64,000 bases of DNA from an uncultured Eubacteriales bacterium (GTDB lineage Bacteria > Bacillota > Clostridia > Christensenellales > Borkfalkiaceae). The notes under the pieces were generated by a model, which saw only the letters and a list, made by a program, of their open reading frames with translations, had not been told where the DNA came from and searched no databases. This document shows, piece by piece, positions 17,804 through 25,605 of this stretch (the first letter of the stretch is position 1; every line of letters begins with the position of its first letter). Location of the stretch: assembly GCA_900542935.1 (NCBI GenBank), contig UQPN01000007.1, positions 1-64,000 on the forward strand, in the 5' to 3' direction. A program made the translations under genes and the position numbers.

Positions 17804-18913
17804 ATGAAAAAAATAGTTGCTTTAATAATTTGTTTGTTTATGTGTTTTTCGCTTGCGGCATGCTCGTTTTCGTGGGACGAACAAACAAGCATAACTTCCG
17901 CCTCGGTGGTTTACGACGAAAAAGCCGATAAATACTATCTTGAACTTGTTTACGATAGCGGCGACGTAAGTCGTATAGAGGTTACGGATTTAAGCGCGTT
18001 GCGCGGCGATTCCGGCTCGAAAGGCGATAAAGGCGATAGCGGAAACGGAATAGCCGAAATAATTACGAAAAATAACGGAATCGAAACCGAAGTAACGATA
18101 AAATTCACGTCGGAAGAAATGAAGGACGTAACGTTTTTGATTCCCAACGGAGAATACGTTTCCAACGTACAGATTTTCGAGGCCGACGAAACGCACGAAG
18201 GACCTTACCTTGTGTTTACTTTCAGCGGAAGTACCGAGCCGAAAGAGATAAGTCTGCCTCGCGGTAAAGACGGCGTAGGGATAGATAACATCGAATTTCT
18301 GACGTCCGATAACGACGGTTATGCGGGAACGTTGAAAATTACCTTATCCGACGGAACGACCAAAGATATTCCGATTCCCGCCGCAACCGGAATATCGGGA
18401 ATCACCCGTTCGGAAAACGACGAAAGTTACGAACTTACAATAAATTATACCGACGGAACAAGCGAAACTTTCGATTTTTCAAAGCCGAATCAGTGGTTAA
18501 GCGGTGCAAGTACTCCCGATTTTTCGCTCGGCAGAGACGGTGATTTTTATTTTAATACGAATAAAAAGGTAATTTATAAAAAAGTCAATTCCGAATGGAT
18601 TACCGTAATGGAGTTTGTAAACGAACAGAAACACAGAGTGGTCTTTGAGGCGGAAGGCGCAATGCTTGCAAAAAATAACGTTTGGGTAGGCGATACGGTC
18701 GAGTTCGAGATCGTTCACGGTTGTTATATGACCGAACACGTTCCCGTTCCGCGTAAAAACGCGGACGCCGACAAATATAAATTTATAGGCTGGTACAGAA
18801 AAAAACAAGCCGAAATAAGCGAAGGGGAGGAATACACTCTTTCAAGATTTACAGACCTTACGCCTGTCTGCGACGATATCGTTTTATACGCGTGGTGGGA
18901 AAAAATCGTTTAA
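17804..18913 (+). CDS. Surface lipoprotein with collagen-like and InlB-type segments
   Basis: A 369-residue lipoprotein. The signal ends in a clear lipobox, SLAAC, with the lipid-carrying Cys20. After a short beta domain comes a brief collagen-like run of Gly triplets (about 68-82, GDSGSKGDKGDSGNG), then two repeats related to each other (TLKITLSDGTTKDIPIP and ELTINYTDGTSETFDF), and at the C-terminus an InlB B-repeat (KYKFIGWYRKK ... VLYAWW). The last element is of the same family as in the giant surface protein at the other end of the locus. I set the start at ATG 17804, 8 nt after AAAGGAG; an in-frame TTG two codons earlier is too close to that site. It is the last gene of the block. Confidence 0.75.
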   Translation: MKKIVALIICLFMCFSLAACSFSWDEQTSITSASVVYDEKADKYYLELVYDSGDVSRIEVTDLSALRGDSGSKGDKGDSGNGIAEIITKNNGIETEVTIKFTSEEMKDVTFLIPNGEYVSNVQIFEADETHEGPYLVFTFSGSTEPKEISLPRGKDGVGIDNIEFLTSDNDGYAGTLKITLSDGTTKDIPIPAATGISGITRSENDESYELTINYTDGTSETFDFSKPNQWLSGASTPDFSLGRDGDFYFNTNKKVIYKKVNSEWITVMEFVNEQKHRVVFEAEGAMLAKNNVWVGDTVEFEIVHGCYMTEHVPVPRKNADADKYKFIGWYRKKQAEISEGEEYTLSRFTDLTPVCDDIVLYAWWEKIV

Positions 18914-18932
18914 ACGGTAAAAGTATATAATA

Positions 18933-18977
18933 AAACGGGGCTACAAGTCGATTACCGGCATATAGCCCCGTTTTTTT
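18933..18977 (+). terminator. Rho-independent terminator ending the surface/secretion block
   Basis: An 11-bp perfect stem (18933-18943 with 18963-18973) is followed by a run of T. It lies 20 bp after the lipoprotein stop and closes the rightward block that begins at 6856. Confidence 0.9.
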
Positions 18978-19051
18978 ACTATGCCGATGTATCCGTAAAA
19001 AAAGAAAAATACGAACTCCGATTTTGTTTCGGTGTTCGTATTATTCCCTAA

Positions 19052-19145
19052 TGGCGGAAAGTGAGGGATTCGAACCCCCGGACACCTTTCAGGGCGTCGT
19101 TCGATTTCAAGTCGAGTGCATTCAACCGGGCTCTGCCAACTTTCC
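19052..19145 (-). tRNA. tRNA-Ser (anticodon UGA)
   Basis: The minus strand folds as a class II tRNA of 94 nt including an encoded CCA end. The acceptor arm is GGAAAGT with ACTTTCC, the anticodon loop is CTTGAAA with TGA at 19109-19107, there is a long variable arm, and the T arm carries GGTTCGAATCC. It reads UCA codons and is leftward, convergent with the surface block. Confidence 0.96.
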
Positions 19146-19157
19146 ATAAACAGTTAA

Positions 19158-19186
19158 ATTATAACAAAATTTTTTCTTTAAATCAA
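19158..19186 (-). promoter_or_regulatory. Promoter of tRNA-Ser
   Basis: On the minus strand TTGATT (19186-19181), a 17-bp spacer and a perfect TATAAT (19163-19158) lie just upstream of the tRNA. Confidence 0.8.
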
Positions 19187-19507
19187 GCAAATCGCAAAGG
19201 TGCGAGAAAACTGCGAGATTAACAAAAAATCAAAGAACAAAAAAAATTACAAAAAAGTAGGCAAACAAAAGCGATTTTCGAAGTGGCTATCCGATAAATC
19301 GATAAATTTTCAAAACCGCCTCGTTACGACCGCTTCGATATACCTCCGCATGTTTTATTTATTATACCACTTACCGTGCAAAAAATCAACGATTTTCTCA
19401 GCGCCTTTCAAAAAACGCGGCGGAAAAATGAAAAAATTTTCCGCCGTCATTTTTGCTATTGCCGCATTTTAACCGCCGCCGTCGTTTTTTATTTTTGCCG
19501 AACTCCT
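19187..19507. other. Intergenic stretch without a supported gene
   Basis: This stretch between the tRNA promoter and the end of degV is AT-rich. A 90-codon open frame on the plus strand (19200-19472) is Lys/Asn-rich, lacks a ribosome site and is not convincing. I see no terminator for degV and no repeat. Confidence 0.5.
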
Positions 19508-20386
19508 TTATCTCGCCGTGCCGCGGAAGAAGATCGCCAAAGTGCCCAACCCGGAATGCGAACCGATGACGGGGGAGAGCTCCCCGATAAACACTTCGTG
19601 TCCGGGAAACTTCTCCTGTACCAGTTTTTTCAGGTATTCGGCGTCGTCGCGGCAAACCGCCTGCACGATATACACGGGGTCGCCGGGCTGTAAATCCTGT
19701 TGAGCCGCCATGTTGTTGAAAATCGCGGTAATTGATTTTTTCCTGCCCATCACGCCGCGCCCCACAGCCACAAGATGTCCCTCGTCGTCCATTCTCATCA
19801 CGGGTTTGATATTCAGAAGCGATCCGATTACCGCCACGGTGGAAGAAACGCGTCCGCCGCGTTTCAGCTGAAATAAATCGTTCACGGTAAAATTATGGCA
19901 GATATGCAGTCGCAAATTCATGCCGTACTCATACGTTTCCTCAATGCTCGCGCCCGATTCCGCTTTTTCTACGAGATAGTGCAGAAATAAGCCGTGTCCC
20001 AAAGACGCGCACAGCGAGTCGATCACCATAATTTTCCGTTCGGGAAATTCTTCCGAAAGTTCTTTCGCCGCTACGCAGAAACTGCCGTACGTACCGGAAA
20101 GCCCCGAAGAAAAGGCGCTCACAAGCACGTCGTTGCCGGCTTTCACATAAGGCAGCAGATGCGTTTTCGCCTGCTCGGCGGTCACCTGATAAGTCGTAGG
20201 CATTTTTCCCGCCGCCAAAGCTTTGTAAAACGCGTCCGTGTCGATGGGCTGTCCGTCCTCGCCCTCGTAGTTCACGTTGTCCATCACAAAACCGAGGCAA
20301 ACCCGCTCGATGCCGTGCTCCTTGTAATATTCAAGAGGCATTTCGCCCGTAGAATCCGTCGCAATAATAAATTTCGCTTTACCCAT
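19508..20386 (-). CDS. DegV family protein (fatty-acid binding, FakB-like)
   Basis: A 292-residue cytoplasmic DegV-fold protein. Members bind a long-chain fatty acid; FakB proteins present it to the kinase FakA. Family marks are IIATDSTGEMP at the N-terminus, the FSSGLSGTYGSF block that lies over the lipid carboxylate, and the C-terminal GELSPVIGSHSGLGTLAIFF. No fakA-like kinase gene is in the window. I placed the start at 20386, where ATG follows GGAG by 9 nt; the open frame runs 34 codons further upstream through the promoter and is not coding there. Confidence 0.9.
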   Translation of the reverse strand: MGKAKFIIATDSTGEMPLEYYKEHGIERVCLGFVMDNVNYEGEDGQPIDTDAFYKALAAGKMPTTYQVTAEQAKTHLLPYVKAGNDVLVSAFSSGLSGTYGSFCVAAKELSEEFPERKIMVIDSLCASLGHGLFLHYLVEKAESGASIEETYEYGMNLRLHICHNFTVNDLFQLKRGGRVSSTVAVIGSLLNIKPVMRMDDEGHLVAVGRGVMGRKKSITAIFNNMAAQQDLQPGDPVYIVQAVCRDDAEYLKKLVQEKFPGHEVFIGELSPVIGSHSGLGTLAIFFRGTAR

Positions 20387-20459
20387 AATTCTTATCTCCG
20401 TAAAGTTTTTTCCGTCGCCGTCGCGTGCTTCACCGCTCCGCCGCGCGGAATGTATTATC

Positions 20460-20488
20460 ATTATACAATATTCCCCGAACGATGTCAA
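20460..20488 (-). promoter_or_regulatory. Consensus promoter of degV
   Basis: On the minus strand there is a perfect TTGACA (20488-20483), 17 bp, and a perfect TATAAT (20465-20460), giving a leader of about 65 nt. The rest of the interval up to 20772 (about 285 bases) shows no gene or clear structure. Confidence 0.85.
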
Positions 20489-20772
20489 GAATTATTGAAC
20501 GCGTCCGACGAATCCCGGATTTAAAAAAAAACCGCGGCGAAAAACGGAGCAATCGGCAATAAATATTAAAAACATTTTAACGGAAATTACCGAAAAACCC
20601 TTTTCGAAAGCGGATCAGACGAAATTAGTAAATTTCAAAACAATTAACAATATCAGTCCGAACTGCGGCAATCGTTTAAGCGCCCGAAGCGGGGTTGTCA
20701 TAGTTTGACGTTACAAAGCAGAACAATTTGTTACGACTATTTTTTGCGAAAAAAAGCAAAAAGCAGGGCACT

Positions 20773-21012
20773 TTATTTCAGAACGTTGAATTTTTTAATC
20801 ATTGCGGCGGAAAATTCCAAGCTTACCTCAAATCCTTTTTCCGCGGGCATCAACCGCATTTCCGGCACCGACGAAAGTTCGAAATACCGCGACAGGGTGG
20901 CGGATAAATCCTGCAGTATCAGTCCGCGGCAGCCGTCGGAAAGCACCGCTTTTTCACCTTCGATAATTCTGTTTGCCTGTTCGAAATTTTCCGTATATTC
21001 AATTTTTTTCAT
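20773..21012 (-). CDS. Small hypothetical protein
   Basis: A 79-residue protein that I do not recognise. It has no signal peptide or membrane helix. The predicted pattern is alternating beta and helix, with an acidic N-terminal half (IEYTENFEQANRIIEGEKAV). A good ribosome site (GGGAG, 8 nt before the ATG) and neighbour-like codon use support it as a real gene. It follows minD on the same strand with a 270-bp gap, so an operon is possible but not shown. It does not resemble MinE or MinC. Confidence 0.6.
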   Translation of the reverse strand: MKKIEYTENFEQANRIIEGEKAVLSDGCRGLILQDLSATLSRYFELSSVPEMRLMPAEKGFEVSLEFSAAMIKKFNVLK

Positions 21013-21282
21013 CCGGATTCATCTCCCGCAAGCGCAGGAAAACGCTTGCAAAAACGCTTAAAAATTCCGCTCGTTCACACCATACCTCGCCGAAACGCCG
21101 TCCGCCGCTATAAAACCGCATAGCGCGAGTTGATTCCCGCGGAGTGGAACCGATTACCGCGAGGAAAAATAAAAACGCCGCAACGCCGTGAAAAACGCCG
21201 CAACGCCGCGCGGCAACATACGGCGATACAAAAACGGCGCCCGCTGCGGCGCAGAAGCAAAAAGCTTACGCCGCGCAGAAAC

Positions 21283-22065
21283 TCACAATTTGCCGCGCCA
21301 GTGCTTTTTCAGTCCGCCGAACGCGCCCGAAAAGGGCGCCGTAACGTCGTAATATCTGATTTTCCCGTTTTTCGTCTTTCCCGTCAGCGCGTCCGCCAGC
21401 ATCGAAAAACACCCCAAGGGGTCTTTCAGTCCGCTGCGCACCACCTTGTCGTTTTCGGGAATCACGCCGAGCAGCGGCAGCTTTAACAGTTTCGAAATTT
21501 CCCACGGCGAAAGCGTTTTCTCGTTCATCACCAGATCCCCGCGCACGCGGTTCACTGCAAGATAAACGTTTTTCAACGCATAGCTTTTCAACAGCCCCGC
21601 AACCTTGTCCGCGTCGGTTACGGCGGTCAGATCGGGCGTGGTTAAAATCATCGCCTCGTCCGCGCATGCCGCCGCGCGGTGAAATCCCTCGTCCGCCCCC
21701 GAAGGCGAATCGATCACGATATAATCGAACGTAGGGGAGAGCGAATCGAGCACCGCTTTCAGCGACTGCGGCGATACGTACCGTTCGGGCGCGGAATGTA
21801 CGGCGGAAAGCAGATAAAAATTCGGCAGCAGGGGGTGTTGCACCAGCGCCTGCTTCGCGCGGCACCGTCCCTCCAGCACGTCGATTACGTCGTAAACAAT
21901 CAGGTCGGCAAGATCGGAAACAAGGTGCGCGTTGCAAAGCGAAAAATCGGCGTCGCAGACAATCGTGCGTTCGCCGCGCGCCGCCAGCCTTGCCGCCAGC
22001 AGACACGCCGTTACGGTTTTCCCCGTACCGCCTTTGCCGCCCGTAATCACGATTTTCCTTGCCAT
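21283..22065 (-). CDS. minD: MinD-like septum-site ATPase
   Basis: A 260-residue deviant-Walker ATPase of the MinD/ParA family, which in rods and ovoid cells controls where the division septum forms by dimerising on the membrane. The N-terminus carries the deviant Walker A GGKGGTGKT (9-17); IVIDSPSGAD follows as the switch II/Walker B region, and ITTPDLTAVTDADKV is typical of MinD. The last residues (FGGLKKHWRGKL) are basic and amphipathic, as expected for the membrane-targeting helix. The start at 22065 is chosen because the conserved MxRKIVI begins there, after two GGAGG boxes. No minC or minE gene is adjacent, so the partner is elsewhere or absent. Confidence 0.85.
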   Translation of the reverse strand: MARKIVITGGKGGTGKTVTACLLAARLAARGERTIVCDADFSLCNAHLVSDLADLIVYDVIDVLEGRCRAKQALVQHPLLPNFYLLSAVHSAPERYVSPQSLKAVLDSLSPTFDYIVIDSPSGADEGFHRAAACADEAMILTTPDLTAVTDADKVAGLLKSYALKNVYLAVNRVRGDLVMNEKTLSPWEISKLLKLPLLGVIPENDKVVRSGLKDPLGCFSMLADALTGKTKNGKIRYYDVTAPFSGAFGGLKKHWRGKL

Positions 22066-22241
22066 TTTCCTCCGCGCCTCCTTTTTCCGCCTCGTTGCCG
22101 CGAAAACAATTATACGATAAATTTCCGCGCGCGTTTTGTCGGATTTTGTCAAATCGAGGGCGCTTTCCGCGAAAACGCTCTGCCGCGTTAAAAAGCAGGT
22201 TCGCCGCACGGAAAGCAGAGCGAAAAAACTGTGCTTTTATA

Positions 22242-22275
22242 TAAAAAAAATACGGCGCGCGATACCCGCGCGCCG
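22242..22275 (-). terminator. Terminator after the ABC-F gene
   Basis: On the minus strand an 8-bp GC-rich stem (22275-22268 with 22260-22253) is followed by a run of T (22250-22243). It ends the leftward ABC-F transcript and makes minD a separate unit. Confidence 0.75.
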
Positions 22276-22334
22276 CATTAGTTAGGCAACAAATCCCGAT
22301 AAAACCGGCAACACCGGGAAGAATACTCTTTACG

Positions 22335-24239
22335 TCAGATATACTTTTCGTATTCGGCGTATGCCTCGTCCAAAGCCTTATGCACTTCATCCAGCCGTGC
22401 GCAACGCTTCTGCAATTCCGGGTAATTCTGCGCGATTCCGGGCGTGGAAATTTCTTCCGTCAGCGTTGCTTCTTCGGCTTCCAGCGCCGCCACAAGTTTT
22501 TCGATTTCGCTTGTTTTCTGCCGTCGCTTCGCTTCCGCCGCGCGTTCTTCGCGGCTCTGATGCGAAGAAGCTTTTTTCTGTTCGCGCGCGTACAGGTACG
22601 CCGCTTTTTCCTTTTCTTCCCGTTCTTTCGCCGCAATCGCCGCCGCTTCGCGCTTCTTCGCGAGATACGCTTCGTATCCGCCGCGGTAGCACGTCAGCGC
22701 CCGATTTTCTATTTCCGCAATGCCGTCCGCCACGGCTTCGATGAAATAGCGGTCGTGCGAAACGATTAAAAGCGTGCCGTCAAATGCGCGCAACGCCTTT
22801 TCCAGCGCCTCGCGCGCCGGCAGGTCGAGGTGGTTGGTCGGCTCGTCCAGAATCAGAAAATTGCCGTGCTCGTTTTCCAGCACCGCAAGCGCAAGTTTCG
22901 CCCGTTCCCCGCCGGAAAGCGCGGAAACGTTTTTGTACACGTCCTCGGCGGAAAGCCCCGCCCGCGCCAGATCTTTTCTCACGGAGGTCTGGTCGGAAAG
23001 CACGCGCCGCCCCCAAAGTTCCGAAAGCACCGTTTCGTCGCCGTTCAGCTCCGCGTTCTCCTGGTCGTAATAACCGATTTTCACAAACCTGCCCAGCCGC
23101 AGATTTCTGTTCTTTCCGCGCACGATTTCTTTCACAAACGTAGATTTTCCCGTGCCGTTTTCGCCCACAATCGCAAATTTATCTCCCCGTTTCAGCGAAA
23201 AGCAGGCGTCTTTCAGCAACACGTTCCCGCCCGCTTCCACGGTAAAATTTTCTCCGTCCAGTACGTTTTCGTAAGAGGGGACGTCGTACGTGAACGAAAA
23301 CGCGGGCGGCGCGGGCGGAACAAACGGTTTTTCTTTCACTTCCAGCGCCTCTAATTTTTTTACGCGGTCCTGCGCGGCGCGGGCGGAAGTGGCGCGCACG
23401 CGGTTTTTATCGATAAACGCCTGCAGCTTTTTCGTTTCTTCGAGGTACGCTTCGTACTCTTTCTCTTCCCGTGCGATTTTATCCGCTTTCAGCTTCTTGT
23501 ACGCCGTGTAATTGCCTTTGAACAAGCTTAACCGCCTGTTTTCTATTTCAAAAATCGTTTTCACCGTGCGGTCAAGAAAGAAACGGTCGTGCGAAACGGT
23601 GAACAGCGCGCCTTTGTACGAAGAAAGATAGTCCTCCAGAAAGAACACCGTTTTGATGTCGAGGTGGTTGGTCGGCTCGTCCAGAATCAACAGTTCCGGC
23701 TCTTCCAGAAGCAGACGGCAGAGTTTCAGCCGCGTTTTTTCGCCGCCGCTCATCGTCGAAATTTTCTGTTCGTACCGTTCGGCGAATCCCATGCCGTTCA
23801 GCACGGTTTTCAGCTTCACTTCGAAATTGTACGAATCCCGCGCGGCAACGCGCTTCGTAAGGCTTTCGTAACGCGCCGAAAGCTCCGTAAATTTTCTGTC
23901 GTGCGCGGCACAACGCGAAATTTCTTCTTCCGTTTCCGAAAGCGCTTCTAAAAGTCGTATGTCCTCGGCAAAAACGCCGCGCATTTCCTCGTACGCCGTA
24001 TTTTCGGAATCATATCCGCCGTTTTGCGCAAGGTAGCCTATGCGGATGCCGTTCTTTTTAAAAAGCGTGCCGCTATCGGGCGTCAGCTCGCCTAAAATCA
24101 GCCGTATCAGCGTGGTTTTTCCTTCGCCGTTTCCGCCCACGACGCCCGCGCGCTCTCCCTCGTTCAGCGTAAAGTAAAGCCCCTCTAAAAGAGGCTCGCC
24201 CGCATACCCGAAATTTAAATTTTCCGCCGTAATCAACAT
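22335..24239 (-). CDS. ABC-F family ATPase (ribosome-associated)
   Basis: A soluble 634-residue protein with two ABC domains and no membrane domain, which places it in the ABC-F family. Such proteins bind the ribosomal E site and act as translation factors or antibiotic-protection factors. Domain 1 has GGNGEGKT (35-42), MSGGEKTR (163-170) and LLILDEPTNHLDI; the charged interdomain linker (about 240-305) precedes domain 2 with GENGTGKST (359-367), LSGGERAK (441-448) and FLILDEPTNHLDL. The C-terminus (about 535-634) is a Lys/Glu/Ala-rich coiled coil, as in Uup/YdiF-like members. Which subgroup it belongs to cannot be decided by eye. The ribosome site is weak. Confidence 0.92.
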   Translation of the reverse strand: MLITAENLNFGYAGEPLLEGLYFTLNEGERAGVVGGNGEGKTTLIRLILGELTPDSGTLFKKNGIRIGYLAQNGGYDSENTAYEEMRGVFAEDIRLLEALSETEEEISRCAAHDRKFTELSARYESLTKRVAARDSYNFEVKLKTVLNGMGFAERYEQKISTMSGGEKTRLKLCRLLLEEPELLILDEPTNHLDIKTVFFLEDYLSSYKGALFTVSHDRFFLDRTVKTIFEIENRRLSLFKGNYTAYKKLKADKIAREEKEYEAYLEETKKLQAFIDKNRVRATSARAAQDRVKKLEALEVKEKPFVPPAPPAFSFTYDVPSYENVLDGENFTVEAGGNVLLKDACFSLKRGDKFAIVGENGTGKSTFVKEIVRGKNRNLRLGRFVKIGYYDQENAELNGDETVLSELWGRRVLSDQTSVRKDLARAGLSAEDVYKNVSALSGGERAKLALAVLENEHGNFLILDEPTNHLDLPAREALEKALRAFDGTLLIVSHDRYFIEAVADGIAEIENRALTCYRGGYEAYLAKKREAAAIAAKEREEKEKAAYLYAREQKKASSHQSREERAAEAKRRQKTSEIEKLVAALEAEEATLTEEISTPGIAQNYPELQKRCARLDEVHKALDEAYAEYEKYI

Positions 24240-24275
24240 ATACTACCGCCGTTTTCTGCACAAACTGTGCCTGCA

Positions 24276-24395
24276 ATGAATATCGGAAAAAGATTGAAAA
24301 AAATCCGTGCGCTGGAAGCCGAACTGACTTACGCCGCCCCGTCGCGCGCGGCGGCGCTTACCCGCCGCCTCGCAAAACTGAAAATCGGTCTGTAA
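24276..24395 (+). CDS. Possible 39-residue basic protein
   Basis: A short open frame in the 190-bp gap between two leftward genes encodes a basic, helical 39-residue peptide (LKKIRALEAELTYAAPSRAA in the middle). The amphipathic composition is not random, but there is no ribosome site and it lies opposite to its neighbours, so I hold it only as a candidate. Confidence 0.2.
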   Translation: MNIGKRLKKIRALEAELTYAAPSRAAALTRRLAKLKIGL

Positions 24396-24430
24396 AGCCG
24401 TACGCTTGCCGTCGCGGAAAAACGCAGCCG

Positions 24431-25333
24431 TCAGTAATCCCATTTCGGGATGTACTTTTCGCCCGCAGAGGAACGCTTCTGCACAAAAATATTCGTAATG
24501 CCGAGGGCGAACGCCGCGTTTACGGCTTCGTTGTATTCGCGCGCCGTAACGCCGCGTTTCAGTTCGGGAAAAGCTTCGATGTCGCCGAACGGCGTGTACT
24601 GGCTCATCAGCGAAAGGTACGCCGTATCCGGCAGCTCGTTTTTAAACCATTTTAAAATCGCCAGCGTGTCGGTTACGCCCATCGGCATCACCATGTGCCG
24701 CACAATCAGTCCGGAAAGCATCTTTTTCACGCCGTCCGCGCGGGGCGTTTCGTCCGCCGTCGGTTCTTCGAATAGCAGGGGTTTGTTCGCCATAAACGCT
24801 ATCGCTTTCGCCGCCACGTCGAAGTAATCGCTTCTGCCCGAATATCGCTTGGAAAGGTATTCCGATTTCCACTTCATATCGGGCAGATAAATCGAAATAT
24901 ATTCGTCGATGCGTTTCAGGCTTTCCACGCTGTCGTACCCGCCGGAATTGTACACCACGGGGATTTTCGGGCGGTACAGCCGGAACGCTTTTTCTATTTC
25001 GTAAATCAGGTGCGATGGGGTTACCAGCGAAATATTGTCCGCGCCCGCGTCTTCCAGCTCGCGGAAAATATCGGCAAGCCGCGCGGGGGTAATTTCCATA
25101 CCGCGCGCCGCGCGCGAAAGTTCGTAATTCTGGCAGAACACGCACTTTAAATTGCAGCCCGTAAAAAAAACCGTGCCGCTGCCTTTGTTAAAGGAAATGC
25201 ACGGCTCTTCGAAAGGGTGCAGATAATATTTCGCGATTTTTAAGCCCTGTACGTTACAGAATCCCGCGCGTTCCGTCCGATTCGCACCGCAACGTACGGG
25301 GCACGCAAAGCATTTTTCAATCAGAGTCGCCAT
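24431..25333 (-). CDS. PflX-like radical SAM protein
   Basis: A 300-residue radical SAM enzyme of the PflA/PflX class (COG1313 as I recall it). The SAM-cluster motif is CNLKCVFC (Cys60, Cys64, Cys67). It is preceded by a Cys-rich N-terminus (Cys8, Cys11, Cys15, Cys26) that, with the GANRTERAGFC pattern, is characteristic of PflX rather than of the pyruvate formate-lyase activase. A substrate is not known for PflX proteins, and no glycyl-radical enzyme gene is near. I set the start at 25333: the conserved N-terminal Cys block begins there and a promoter -10 box ends only 7 nt upstream, which implies a leaderless mRNA. Confidence 0.82.
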   Translation of the reverse strand: MATLIEKCFACPVRCGANRTERAGFCNVQGLKIAKYYLHPFEEPCISFNKGSGTVFFTGCNLKCVFCQNYELSRAARGMEITPARLADIFRELEDAGADNISLVTPSHLIYEIEKAFRLYRPKIPVVYNSGGYDSVESLKRIDEYISIYLPDMKWKSEYLSKRYSGRSDYFDVAAKAIAFMANKPLLFEEPTADETPRADGVKKMLSGLIVRHMVMPMGVTDTLAILKWFKNELPDTAYLSLMSQYTPFGDIEAFPELKRGVTAREYNEAVNAAFALGITNIFVQKRSSAGEKYIPKWDY

Positions 25334-25340
25334 AAACAAC

Positions 25341-25369
25341 ATTATAGCAGAGCCGCGTGGAAAAAGCAA
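25341..25369 (-). promoter_or_regulatory. Promoter giving a leaderless mRNA for the radical SAM gene
   Basis: On the minus strand TTGCTT (25369-25364), a 17-bp spacer and a perfect TATAAT (25346-25341) stand 7 nt before the ATG at 25333. Transcription would begin at or within a base or two of the start codon, leaving no room for a ribosome site. Confidence 0.7.
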
Positions 25370-25431
25370 TTAAAAACGCCGCGGGCGCGTCAAATGTTTT
25401 TATGAACGTTTGCGCAGGCGCGCACTTTTCG

Positions 25432-25605
25432 TTGACTTTTTTGCGCCGCGGTGCTATAATAGAATTCCTTGCGAAGCCATCGTTTTCCGTTTCGCCTTTT
25501 TTCGGGGCGTTTTTTTCGGGAAAAGCCGTCGCAGGCGCATTTTTCACGCGGGACGGAATTTATATTTGTACCGCATACAACTATGTTAAAAAGAGGATTT
25601 TTTAC
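25432..25605 (+). promoter_or_regulatory. metK promoter and leader
   Basis: TTGACT (25432), 17 bp and TATAAT (25455) form a strong promoter. The leader of about 140 nt holds a GCGAA/TTCGC hairpin whose 3' arm overlaps the 5' arm of a second hairpin (CGCC ... GGCG) followed by seven T. This could be an attenuator. I see no SAM-I riboswitch signature. Confidence 0.6.

Noticed and set aside
19200..19472. 90-codon open frame on the plus strand after the tRNA
   Set aside because: Lys/Asn-rich, no ribosome site, no relation to neighbours.
21266..22390. 374-codon open frame overlapping minD
   Set aside because: Same strand, different frame from minD; Arg/Gly-rich shadow with no family features.
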